From assembly GCA_003331935.1 (NCBI GenBank), contig QOQE01000005.1:1-64000 (forward strand): a stretch of 64,000 nucleotides of DNA. The letters run 5' to 3'. The notes beneath the pieces are model-generated. The model ran no database searches. It worked only from the letters and a program-made list of their open reading frames with translations, and had not been told where the DNA came from. This document shows, piece after piece, positions 18,086 to 26,481 of the stretch; position 1 is the stretch's first letter; every line of letters begins with the position of its first letter. Source of the DNA: Alphaproteobacteria bacterium. Its GTDB lineage: Bacteria > Pseudomonadota > Alphaproteobacteria > Rhodobacterales > Rhodobacteraceae. Both the position numbers and the translations under genes were made by a program.

Positions 18086-18576
18086 GTACGTTCTAATATA
18101 TCAAGGCCCATTTTAAGTGCCTTATTTACGCTTTTTTGCTGAATTTTATGCCTTTCAATGTCTCCAAAGTTAAGTTGTGTAATTTTCTTGGTACCACAAG
18201 AGGATATTTTTACACCGATAAAAACTAATCCTACTGGTTTAGCCTCAGACCCACTTGGCCCAGCGACTCCCGATATTGCTACGGCCAAAGTTTTAGAGGT
18301 TGCTAGCTTACATAAACCAATCAACATCTGCTCTACCGTTTCGTAACTTACTGCGCCAAAGGTATTTAAAGTGTTTTCATTTACATTTAAGAATTTTTTT
18401 TTTGACTCATTTGAATAACAAATGAAGCCATATGAAAAAACATTCGAAGATCCCGCTATTCCAGTGATATTTGCACTTAAAAGCCCACCAGTGCAGCTTT
18501 CCGCAACCAATAACTTCACATTTTTTTCAAAGCATACTTCCAAAAGTTTTTTGGACAATTTTTGGGAATTTAGCAT
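18082..18576 (-). CDS. CinA C-terminal domain protein (NMN amidohydrolase family, PncC-like)
   Basis: A stand-alone 164-residue CinA C-terminal domain; family members deamidate nicotinamide mononucleotide in pyridine nucleotide salvage. Motifs are LLVAESCTGGLLSANIT near residue 22, GSSNVFSYGFICYSNESK, FGAVSYETV and AVAISGVAGPSGS. The N-terminal molybdopterin-binding-like domain of full CinA is absent, which is the usual alphaproteobacterial form. It starts directly after the pgpA stop with no gap, so pgpA and cinA are probably co-translated. Confidence 0.92.
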   Translation of the reverse strand: MLNSQKLSKKLLEVCFEKNVKLLVAESCTGGLLSANITGIAGSSNVFSYGFICYSNESKKKFLNVNENTLNTFGAVSYETVEQMLIGLCKLATSKTLAVAISGVAGPSGSEAKPVGLVFIGVKISSCGTKKITQLNFGDIERHKIQQKSVNKALKMGLDILERT

Positions 18577-19041
18577 TTAAAATCTCAATACAAACGTTAA
18601 TAAAAGTGCTGCAAAAATACCCGCTAAAATATCATCAAAGATAACTCCAAAAGTATTATTCATCTTATCAATTTTGTTAATTGGGTAAGGTTTAACGATG
18701 TCAAAAAATCTAAAAAAAAACAATGAAATTAAACATATAAAAAATTTTGGTGATGTATTTTCTTCATAAATTAAAAGAGGTAATAAGGCAATAGATTGTC
18801 CTATTACCTCGTCGATAACTATCTCGCTTCTATCTTTTTCTAAAAGGTCAGTTGTATAAGCACCTACAGCGACAAAGGATAAAAGTGTAACAGCCGAGAT
18901 GGTCAAAATAAATGAAAAAACGTTAAAATATTTTGCAAACGCATAAAAAATAATAACCGTTGCAAAGCTTGCAATAGTGCCCGGTGCGATCCTTACATTT
19001 CCTACAAAAAAAAATGTAACTATTAATTTAAATAAATTCAT
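18577..19041 (-). CDS. pgpA: Phosphatidylglycerophosphatase A
   Basis: Membrane phosphatase that makes phosphatidylglycerol from its phosphate precursor. The 154-residue protein contains four hydrophobic segments and the family motifs GTIASF near residue 22, the acidic DLLEKDRSEIVIDEVIGQ (63-81) and FRFFDIVKPYPINKIDK with DDILAGIFAA. The ATG lies inside the end of ispF (14 bp overlap) and its stop abuts cinA, making an ispD-ispF-pgpA-cinA operon. Confidence 0.93.
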   Translation of the reverse strand: MNLFKLIVTFFFVGNVRIAPGTIASFATVIIFYAFAKYFNVFSFILTISAVTLLSFVAVGAYTTDLLEKDRSEIVIDEVIGQSIALLPLLIYEENTSPKFFICLISLFFFRFFDIVKPYPINKIDKMNNTFGVIFDDILAGIFAALLLTFVLRF

Positions 19042-19507
19042 GTAATAGGACTGAGCACATTGATGCTATTCCTTCCTCTCGCCCTGTGAAACCTAGTCTC
19101 TCAGTGGTGGTTGCTTTAACATTAATTTTATTATCTTCTAGTGCACAGATCTTTGAAAGATTAAAAATTAATTGCTTTCTATAACTATTGATTTTTGGTT
19201 TTTCGCAAATGATAGTTAGATCAATATTGGTCAATTTAAAGTTCATCTGTTTTGCTCTTTCTAGAGACCAACTTAGAAAGATGATAGAGTCTGCCTCTTT
19301 CCACTTTGTATCTGTATCTGGAAAATGCAACCCTATATCGCCTAGTGCTAAAGCTCCTAGTATTGCATCAGTAAGCGAGTGAAGAGCTACGTCTGCGTCT
19401 GAATGCCCAGCAAGACTTTTATCGAAGGGAATTTCAATTCCGCACAACACTATCTTTTTTCCAGGTTTGAACGCATGAACATCAAACCCTGTTCCGATCC
19501 TATACAT
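19028..19507 (-). CDS. ispF: 2-C-methyl-D-erythritol 2,4-cyclodiphosphate synthase
   Basis: Zinc enzyme of the MEP isoprenoid pathway that cyclises CDP-methylerythritol phosphate with release of CMP. The 159-residue protein starts with RIGTGFDVHAF, giving metal ligands Asp9 and His11; the third ligand His lies in the GHSDADVALH segment. The C-terminal TTTERLGFTGREEGIA motif is also present. Many alphaproteobacteria carry a fused IspDF protein; here the two enzymes are separate, with the ispD stop and ispF start overlapping by one base (TAATG). Confidence 0.96.
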   Translation of the reverse strand: MYRIGTGFDVHAFKPGKKIVLCGIEIPFDKSLAGHSDADVALHSLTDAILGALALGDIGLHFPDTDTKWKEADSIIFLSWSLERAKQMNFKLTNIDLTIICEKPKINSYRKQLIFNLSKICALEDNKINVKATTTERLGFTGREEGIASMCSVLLHEFI

Positions 19508-20196
19508 TAAAAAAGTTTCTCTGCAATTTTAATATCCTCCTGGGTCGTAATTTTAAAGTTATATTCACTTCCAGCAATAATTTCGATTTTCTTATTGTCT
19601 AGAAACGCTAAATTTACATCATCCGTATAATGTTCGCTACTGCTCATATGTCTTTTATAAATATAGTCAAATCGAAATGCTTGAGGTGTTTGCGCTCTTA
19701 TAAGAGAGTCTCTACTAGGACCAAGTTTGCTTATGGTATCTCTACTACTTTCCTTTTTTTTTAAATAGAGAGTATCTGGAATATTAATTCCAGGAAAAAC
19801 CACATCGAACTTATCAAGACCTTTAATACATTTTCTTATAATCTTACTGCTGGTGAAAGGCCTTGCTCCATCTTGGATAAGTATTTTCGTGCAATCCTTA
19901 TTTGCTATAGCTTCAAGACCATTTTTAACAGAGTGAGATCTGGTCTTTCCACCAAAGCAAAAGGGTAAAAGCTTGATAGAGTCAATTTTGCCAATTGCTT
20001 CCTTATAAAAAGCTACATGTTTTTTATTTATTACTACTTGAATGAAATCTATTAAAGGTTCTCTAAGAAAATTTGCAATATTCATTCCTAAAACACTCTG
20101 ATTACCAAAATGAAGATATTGCTTTGGAATAATTGACTTCGACCTTATGCCTTTTCCTGCGGCAACAATTAGGACACCTGTAAACTTTTTTTTCAT
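19507..20196 (-). CDS. ispD: 2-C-methyl-D-erythritol 4-phosphate cytidylyltransferase
   Basis: Third step of the MEP pathway: transfers CMP onto methylerythritol 4-phosphate. Motifs are VLIVAAGKGIRS with the nucleotide-binding Gly/Arg/Lys loop, PKQYLHFGNQSVL, ILIQDGARPFTS and FKITTQEDIKIAE. I start it at ATG 20196 (229 aa), where the sequence KKKFTGVLIVAAG fits the family; the open frame continues to a TTG at 20226, adding ten Asn/Tyr-rich residues that look spurious. ispF follows with a one-base overlap. Confidence 0.93.
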   Translation of the reverse strand: MKKKFTGVLIVAAGKGIRSKSIIPKQYLHFGNQSVLGMNIANFLREPLIDFIQVVINKKHVAFYKEAIGKIDSIKLLPFCFGGKTRSHSVKNGLEAIANKDCTKILIQDGARPFTSSKIIRKCIKGLDKFDVVFPGINIPDTLYLKKKESSRDTISKLGPSRDSLIRAQTPQAFRFDYIYKRHMSSSEHYTDDVNLAFLDNKKIEIIAGSEYNFKITTQEDIKIAEKLF

Positions 20197-20233
20197 AAAG
20201 AAATTATTGTAATTGTAACAGTTCAAGTTTAAA

Positions 20234-20279
20234 TTGACAGCTTAACGAATGCAATAACAAACGGTGTAGAGTTTGTTAT
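20234..20279 (+). promoter_or_regulatory. Candidate ntrB promoter with a palindromic operator
   Basis: A perfect TTGACA (20234-20239) is followed by a perfect 9 bp inverted repeat: ATAACAAAC (20254-20262) and GTTTGTTAT (20271-20279) with an 8-nt spacer. The left arm covers the place where the -10 hexamer should be, and no strong -10 is visible, as expected for a regulated promoter. The ntrB ATG is 26 bp downstream. The repeat does not resemble the NtrC site (TGCAC-N5-GTGCA type). The regulator is unknown. Confidence 0.45.
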
Positions 20280-20305
20280 GAAATTTTATCGTCTGAGTAG
20301 GAAAG

Positions 20306-21379
20306 ATGGATTATAAAGACTTATGGGAATCTGTACCTTATCCTGCGTTCGTATTAGACAGGAAATACGATATCAAACTAGCCAATTCATTATCGCAACA
20401 ATATTGTGAAACTTCTCTAGATCGTTTATTGGGTCAAGGTCTAAGAAAATTTATAGGTCAGAACAGTGCTGTTTTCGAGGTATTAGAGAAAATAGCTATT
20501 AACTCTTCTGCAATTGTAAAATTCGATGTGCCGATAAATTGGAAAAACAAGGGGAGCCAAGTTTTTGATATGTATGCTGTGAATGTTGAAACAGGTTTGA
20601 GCAGCCTAATTTTTTTTCATCCGAAGCAGCTTAAAGGTAAAATGGAACAGGCAATGCAAAATCAAAGCTCTATGAAGTCAGTTAGCGCTATGGGATCGGT
20701 GCTATCTCATGAAATTAAAAATCCTCTTGCTAGTATTATTGGAGCAGCGCAATTACTTGAAAGCTCTAATGTCAAAAATAAGAAAAATTTAACCCAAATT
20801 ATTCTTGAGGAAGCTAAGAGAATAGAAAACATTGTTAATAGGGTTCAACTTCTTGCAGAAGTTAATAGGTACGATTTTAGCAAGTTAAATATTCATGATG
20901 TAATTGAAAAAGTGAAAAGGTCTGCCTCACAAGGATACGGTTCGCACGTATTTTTTGAAGAAAATTATGATCCATCTATTCCTGACGTGGTTGGAGACTT
21001 TGAACTTCTTACGCAAGCTTTTCATAATTTAATTAAAAATTCTTGTGAAGCAGTAAGCAAGAAGGGTGGGAGAATAAATATAAAAACGTCTTTTTATTCT
21101 GGATTGGCACTAGGTTCTTTTGGAGAAAAGAATAAAAAGCTTAAACTCATGATAACTTTAACTGATAACGGACCAGGGGTTTCAAAAAATATTATTGCTG
21201 ATATTTTTGATCCATTCAGTACTACAAAAATGGGAGGCTCAGGGCTTGGCCTTCCTTTGGTTGCTAAAATAATCTCTGAGCACGGTGGCTTTGTTGAACT
21301 TGATGATATGTATGAAGGAGCGTGCTTTAAAATTTATTTGCCTGCTGAAAATAGTTCAGAATCTGAAAGGATCTACTAG
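20306..21379 (+). CDS. ntrB: Nitrogen-regulation sensor histidine kinase NtrB
   Basis: Cytoplasmic kinase/phosphatase of the NtrB-NtrC pair that reports nitrogen status through PII. The 357-residue protein has an N-terminal PAS domain (about 5-105), the phospho-acceptor His135 in LSHEIKNPLASIIGAAQLL, and a GHKL ATPase domain with N-box LIKNSCEAV, G1 DNGPGV and G2 GSGLGLPL. No membrane segment is seen. dusB, which precedes ntrB in many alphaproteobacteria, is missing. The stop overlaps the GTG start of ntrC by one base. Confidence 0.93.
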   Translation: MDYKDLWESVPYPAFVLDRKYDIKLANSLSQQYCETSLDRLLGQGLRKFIGQNSAVFEVLEKIAINSSAIVKFDVPINWKNKGSQVFDMYAVNVETGLSSLIFFHPKQLKGKMEQAMQNQSSMKSVSAMGSVLSHEIKNPLASIIGAAQLLESSNVKNKKNLTQIILEEAKRIENIVNRVQLLAEVNRYDFSKLNIHDVIEKVKRSASQGYGSHVFFEENYDPSIPDVVGDFELLTQAFHNLIKNSCEAVSKKGGRINIKTSFYSGLALGSFGEKNKKLKLMITLTDNGPGVSKNIIADIFDPFSTTKMGGSGLGLPLVAKIISEHGGFVELDDMYEGACFKIYLPAENSSESERIY

Positions 21380-22791
21380 TGGAAGGAAGTGTAATACTTG
21401 CAGATGATGATAGATCCTTGAGAATGATATTAAGCCAAGCGCTTACACGTGCTGGTTGTAAAGTTAGAGCTACAGGTACTCTAAGTACTCTATGGCGTTG
21501 GCTTGAAGATGGAGAAGGTGATGTATTGGTAACAGACGTTATGATGCCTGATGGAGATACTATTGAGCTTATACCAAGAATAAAAAAGAGGCGACCAGAT
21601 ATGCCTATTATTGTCATGTCAGCAAAAAACAACATAAATACTGCTATGAGAGCAAATCAATTTGGTGCTTATCAATACTTGCCTAAACCATTTGATCTAA
21701 AAGATTTAGTATCGGCAGTGAATACTGCTTTGAAGTTAAAAATTAGTTCTCCGGCAAATTTACAAAATAATTTTTCAAAAAGTAATGGTCATTTAGAAGA
21801 TAATTTACCGATAGTTGGTAGTTCACCTACGATGCAAAACGTCTATCGCATTTTGTCAAAAGTAATCAATACAGATTTTAATATATTCATTGAAGGAAGG
21901 GCTGGAACCGGGAAAAATTTGATTGCAAGAGTGTTACACGATTTTGGAAAAGATAGGGACAAAATTTTCTTAAGTATAAATTTCTCATTTATATCCTTAG
22001 ATGAGTTAAAAGCCATTTTTGCAAAAAATTTTGAAAATACAATTAGTGAACCTGTTGGGACTATATTTTTTGATGAAATAAACAATGCAAATATTGATCT
22101 TCAAAATTTTATTCTTGCTATTCTTAACAAAAGAGAGTCTTCACCTGATACTTACGAGAATGTTAAAATAGTAACATCTTCAAGTCAGGATCTTAAAGAA
22201 GCTGTTGAAAATGGTAGATTTCGAGAGGATCTCTACTACAGGTTGAATGAAGTATCACTTGTGATCCCGCTACTGGAGGAAAGATTAGAAGATATACCAG
22301 AGCTTGCCACTCATTTTTTAAAAGAATTCTCAAAAAATGATATCGAACCTAAATCTCTTACAAAAAATTCTATTGAACTTATTAAAAAGAAAAAATGGTC
22401 AGGCAACGTTAGAGAATTCAGAAATTTTATTGGTCGACTTTCATTGGTTTCAAACACAGAAGTTATTAGTGAAAAAACAATAAAACATGAACTTTCAATG
22501 ATCAGCACTGAGGAATCTGATGTAAATGTACTAGAAGGATCTAAAATATCAAAGTCAGTTGAACTGCATTTATCTCATTATTTTCAATCTCTTGGAGATA
22601 GTTTGCCAGCACCCGGCTTATATCAAACAGTATTAAAGGAAGTAGAGGTTCCTTTAATAAACACGACATTGTCTCTCTGTAATGGTAATCAAATTAAAGC
22701 AGCTAACTTACTCGGCATTAATAGAAATACATTGAGAAAAAAAATTAAAGACTATGATTTAGTTGTTACACGTGGTAAAAAATTGATGTAA
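21379..22791 (+). CDS. ntrC: Nitrogen-regulation response regulator NtrC, lacking the GAFTGA loop
   Basis: Response regulator of the NtrB-NtrC system. The 470-residue protein starts with GTG and has a receiver domain with Asp53 and the PKPF Lys at 103, a central AAA+ domain with Walker A GRAGTGKN (173-180) and Walker B IFFDE (229-233), and a C-terminal Fis-type helix-turn-helix (ANLLGINRNTLRKKI). The stretch between the Walker motifs is short and has no GAFTGA, the loop that contacts sigma-54. It therefore probably does not remodel sigma-54 polymerase, and may act with the housekeeping sigma factor, as known for Rhodobacter capsulatus NtrC. Confidence 0.9.
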   Translation: MEGSVILADDDRSLRMILSQALTRAGCKVRATGTLSTLWRWLEDGEGDVLVTDVMMPDGDTIELIPRIKKRRPDMPIIVMSAKNNINTAMRANQFGAYQYLPKPFDLKDLVSAVNTALKLKISSPANLQNNFSKSNGHLEDNLPIVGSSPTMQNVYRILSKVINTDFNIFIEGRAGTGKNLIARVLHDFGKDRDKIFLSINFSFISLDELKAIFAKNFENTISEPVGTIFFDEINNANIDLQNFILAILNKRESSPDTYENVKIVTSSSQDLKEAVENGRFREDLYYRLNEVSLVIPLLEERLEDIPELATHFLKEFSKNDIEPKSLTKNSIELIKKKKWSGNVREFRNFIGRLSLVSNTEVISEKTIKHELSMISTEESDVNVLEGSKISKSVELHLSHYFQSLGDSLPAPGLYQTVLKEVEVPLINTTLSLCNGNQIKAANLLGINRNTLRKKIKDYDLVVTRGKKLM

Positions 22792-22808
22792 TTTTGCAAC
22801 AAAAGGTC

Positions 22809-25082
22809 ATGAAGATTGTAAATGTAAGTAAAAATAAGTTCGGTGTAAGCAATATACTAGATAGCTTGTTAACCTCTAGCTTTGCCACTTTTATAGTTGT
22901 TTTCTTGGGCCCCTTGTTATCTATAATTACTTTTCTAGCTTTTAGTATTACTGAAGACTCCTCCAGACCAGAGTTATTATCGTCGATCATTATACTAGAT
23001 TTGTTATACATATTAATTGTAGGGATATTGATCTTATTAAAGGTTTCTAAAGTATTTGCTAACCGTAGAAATAGGGGAGGTGGATCGACACTACATCTTA
23101 GGATTACCTCGGTCTTTTCAATTTTAGCAATATCTCCTGCTATAATAGTAGCAGTCTTCGCGACGATATCACTTAATTTTGGCTTGGAGGGCTGGTTTTC
23201 GGAGAAGGTCCAAAGAGTGGTAGGAAATTCATTAGAGTCTGCGCGCGCATATAAAATGGAACATACGCAAAGTTTGAAAAATGACGCTTTATGGTTATCA
23301 AAAGTTTTAAACACTGAAAAGCAATTCAGACCCTTCTTGAGCGATGGGGACTTAAGGAAAATTCTCAATGTCAACAAGCAAGAAGGTATATCTAAATCAT
23401 TTTTAATCAATTTTTCCGGAGTGCTGAAAGTAAGAGGCGATAGGAGTTACCTTTTCGATTTCAAGCCAGTTACAGACTATGATGTCTTAGTGGCTAAAAA
23501 TGAGGGTATTTCAGTAATTGAGGATCTTGAAAATAATGAGTTTCGGGCGATTGTTTACATGGAAGCATTTCCTGACAGGTTACTTTATGTAACGAGAAAT
23601 GTAGATGGTGAAGTTCTTTCCTTATTGGATCAAACAAAAGAGACCGTGGTCTTGTATGACAAAATTGAAAAAGAAAGGGGACAGTTGCTTTTTGAGTTTG
23701 GTCAGCTTTATCTGGGTTTCTCAATTGTGTTAATCTTATCAGCGATCTGGTTTGCTCTTTGGATTGCCGAAAGATTAACAAGGCCTGTGAGCAATTTAGT
23801 TGCCGCTGTTGCAAAAGTAGCTGATGGAGACCTTACAGTAGAGGTATCTGAAGAAAAAGGAAAAGATGAGGTCGCAATTCTTGGCAAAGTATTTAACAAA
23901 ATGACAAGACAAATAAAGAAGCAAAGGGATTCACTTTTATTGATGAACAGCAAAACAGAAGAAAAGAATCGACAATTCGAGGCTGTTCTTGATGGTGCTT
24001 CAGGTGGAATTATCGGAACTAATTCGGATGGGACCGTCGAGGTGATTAACACCGCAGCTCAAAAAATATTAGGTTTATCTGAAAAAGAGGGTTTAACAAA
24101 AGATTTAAAAGACATTGCTCCAGAGTTTGCTCCCCTATTTAATAAGGCTGTTTTTTTAGATGGAGGTTCATTGGATGATGAGGTTGAAATCCAGAGAGAA
24201 AATATTAAAGAAAAAATATTTCTTAAAATCTCCGTGATAACTTCTGATAAAGGTCAACTTGAGGGGTATGTTTTTACATTTGATGATTTGACTGATTTGG
24301 TGGCAGCACAGCGTTCGGCCGCTTGGGGAGATGTGGCTCGCCGAGTTGCTCATGAAGTAAAAAATCCACTTACACCAATTAAATTAGCTGCTGAGAGGTT
24401 AAAAAAGTATTTCCTGAAATTAAATGAGAAGGATAAACTCTCTGCTTCTGAGTACGCAAATATGATCATTCGTCAGACTGAGAGCCTAAGTCGGTTAGTA
24501 ACTGAGTTTAGCAATTTTTCTAGATTACCGACACCCAAAAAGGTAAACTTAGATCTGTGTAAGCTAACAGAAAGTGTTATTTTATTGCAAAAAGTTGCTC
24601 ATAAAGATATTATCTTTAAATTCAAAAAGAGTGAGGAAAGCATTTATGTTTTCGGCGACGGCCAAATGCTTAATCAAGCATTTTTAAATCTCATTAAAAA
24701 CTCGATCGAGTCAATAAAATCTGCACAAAAAAATTTACTTATTGATGATACACAGTCTTATGGTCAAGTAGAAATTGACATTAGGACGCAAAACAATGAA
24801 GTTTGCGTAACCATATTAGACAATGGAATTGGGCTCCCAAAAAATATTAATCGCTTGTTTGAGCCTTACGTTACAATAAAAAAAGATGGCACAGGTTTAG
24901 GCCTTTCAATCGTAAAGAAGATTATTGAAGATCACTTAGGTGGCTTATTTCTTTTTCCCGGTCAGAAAATGAAGGGGTGTACTCACTTCGGAGCAGAAGC
25001 AAAAATCATTTTACCCGTTATTAGCCCTGAAAAGCTAAAAATTGACACTAAATTTGCTAGCGCAGGAGCGCAGATGAAATGA
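22809..25082 (+). CDS. ntrY: Transmembrane sensor histidine kinase NtrY
   Basis: Membrane kinase of the NtrY-NtrX pair, linked in alphaproteobacteria to nitrogen metabolism, redox and envelope control. I start at ATG 22809 (757 aa); a TTG 15 bp earlier is possible. Order: three N-terminal membrane helices (about 22-105), an extracytoplasmic sensor region (about 125-290), another helix (about 293-318), a HAMP domain (AERLTRPVSNLVAAVAKVADG), a PAS domain (about 390-495), phospho-acceptor His515 in VAHEVKNPLTPIKL, and a GHKL ATPase domain (LIKNSIES, DNGIGLP, GTGLGLSI). It overlaps ntrX by four bases (ATGA). Confidence 0.93.
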   Translation: MKIVNVSKNKFGVSNILDSLLTSSFATFIVVFLGPLLSIITFLAFSITEDSSRPELLSSIIILDLLYILIVGILILLKVSKVFANRRNRGGGSTLHLRITSVFSILAISPAIIVAVFATISLNFGLEGWFSEKVQRVVGNSLESARAYKMEHTQSLKNDALWLSKVLNTEKQFRPFLSDGDLRKILNVNKQEGISKSFLINFSGVLKVRGDRSYLFDFKPVTDYDVLVAKNEGISVIEDLENNEFRAIVYMEAFPDRLLYVTRNVDGEVLSLLDQTKETVVLYDKIEKERGQLLFEFGQLYLGFSIVLILSAIWFALWIAERLTRPVSNLVAAVAKVADGDLTVEVSEEKGKDEVAILGKVFNKMTRQIKKQRDSLLLMNSKTEEKNRQFEAVLDGASGGIIGTNSDGTVEVINTAAQKILGLSEKEGLTKDLKDIAPEFAPLFNKAVFLDGGSLDDEVEIQRENIKEKIFLKISVITSDKGQLEGYVFTFDDLTDLVAAQRSAAWGDVARRVAHEVKNPLTPIKLAAERLKKYFLKLNEKDKLSASEYANMIIRQTESLSRLVTEFSNFSRLPTPKKVNLDLCKLTESVILLQKVAHKDIIFKFKKSEESIYVFGDGQMLNQAFLNLIKNSIESIKSAQKNLLIDDTQSYGQVEIDIRTQNNEVCVTILDNGIGLPKNINRLFEPYVTIKKDGTGLGLSIVKKIIEDHLGGLFLFPGQKMKGCTHFGAEAKIILPVISPEKLKIDTKFASAGAQMK

Positions 25083-26446
25083 GTTACATACTCGTAGTTG
25101 ATGATGAAAAAGATATTAGAGATTTAATCGGTCAAATTTTGCTAGATGAGGGCCACATAGTAAAGCCAGCTTATAACTCAACTTCAGCAATGGATTACAT
25201 TAATAACGAGGAGCCTTCTTTAATAATCCTAGATATTTGGCTAAAAGATAGTGAAATGGATGGTATTGAGATACTAAAATCAGTGAAACAAAATAATCCT
25301 TTATGCCCGGTGGTTGTCATATCTGGACATGGAAACATAGAAATAGCAGTAGCGGCTGTTAAACAGGGTGCCTATGACTTTATAGAAAAACCGTTTAATA
25401 CTGATCAACTTCTGCTTGTGCTTAATAGAGCTTTAGAAGCCTCAAGATTAAGAAAAGAAGTTTTTTCTTTGCAAAATAAAGAATTGAACGAGAGTAAAAT
25501 GGTCGGTGATACTAGTGCTTTTAAGTTATTAAAGCAAAAGTTAGATAAGTTGATGAAGTCAAATGGAAGAATACTTATTTCAGGGTTATCTGGGTCTGGG
25601 AAAGAAATTGCCGCTAGATACATTCACCAAAATTCCCAGCGTGCTAAAAATAGGTTCGTAACAGTAGCATGTGCCTCTATTCAAGCAGAAAAAATGGAGG
25701 AACTTCTTTTTGGAGAAGAAATAAGCGGAAATATAAATCCAGGACTTTTTGAAAAAGCTCACGGAGGAACTTTGTTTTTTGATGAGGTTGCAGAATTGCC
25801 TCTTGGTACTCAAGCGAAAATCTTAAGAATTTTAGTTGATCAAGTTTTTACAAGAGTAGGTGGTAAAAACTTGGTGAGAGTGAATTGTAGGATAATCTCT
25901 TCTACTTCAAGGGATTTGGCAAGGGAGATAGAGCTAGGACATTTCAAGGAAGAGCTATATCATAGGTTCAACGTTGTTCCAATAAGAATACCGTCTCTTG
26001 AAGAGAGAATTCTTGATATCCCATTATTATCAAACTACTTCATAGATTGGTTATCCAAAAATGAAGGCTTGCCTGTAAAACAATTGTCTGAATCTGCCGT
26101 AAGAAAGTTGCAAAATATGAGTTGGCCAGGAAATATTAGACAATTAAAAAATACAATTGAAAGAGCGCTTATTTTAGGCAGAAGTAAGACGGATATATAT
26201 CCTAATGATATTTTTGAATTTGTAGAAACAGAAAAAAACAATTTGCAAAATAATGTTTTGGATTTTAATAGCGAATTTTTTGCAGATAAATCTCTTCGAT
26301 CTGCAAGAGAAGAATTTGAAAGAGCTTACTTAAAATATCAAATCAGTAAATTTGGAGGGAACGTGTCTAAGACTGCTAGTTATGTTGGAATGGAAAGATC
26401 TGCACTTCATAGAAAAATGAAATTATTAAATATCGAGAGCACGTAA
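25079..26446 (+). CDS. ntrX: Response regulator NtrX
   Basis: Response regulator partner of NtrY. The 455-residue protein has a receiver domain with Asp52 and EKPF, an AAA+ domain with Walker A GLSGSGKE (169-176) and Walker B LFFDE (232-236), the arginine-finger segment FKEELYHRFN, and a C-terminal Fis-type helix-turn-helix (TASYVGMERSALHRKM). Like other alphaproteobacterial NtrX proteins it has no GAFTGA loop (the region reads FGEEISGNINPGLFEKAHGG), so it is expected to act without sigma-54 remodelling. Confidence 0.94.
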   Translation: MSYILVVDDEKDIRDLIGQILLDEGHIVKPAYNSTSAMDYINNEEPSLIILDIWLKDSEMDGIEILKSVKQNNPLCPVVVISGHGNIEIAVAAVKQGAYDFIEKPFNTDQLLLVLNRALEASRLRKEVFSLQNKELNESKMVGDTSAFKLLKQKLDKLMKSNGRILISGLSGSGKEIAARYIHQNSQRAKNRFVTVACASIQAEKMEELLFGEEISGNINPGLFEKAHGGTLFFDEVAELPLGTQAKILRILVDQVFTRVGGKNLVRVNCRIISSTSRDLAREIELGHFKEELYHRFNVVPIRIPSLEERILDIPLLSNYFIDWLSKNEGLPVKQLSESAVRKLQNMSWPGNIRQLKNTIERALILGRSKTDIYPNDIFEFVETEKNNLQNNVLDFNSEFFADKSLRSAREEFERAYLKYQISKFGGNVSKTASYVGMERSALHRKMKLLNIEST

Positions 26447-26481
26447 AAATAAAAATAAAGAACGCTTTAGAGGATAGTTGA

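Noticed and set aside
20197-20226. TTG extension of ispD
   Set aside because: The extra residues are Asn/Tyr-rich and precede the conserved KKKFTGVLIVAAG start; ATG 20196 is more plausible.
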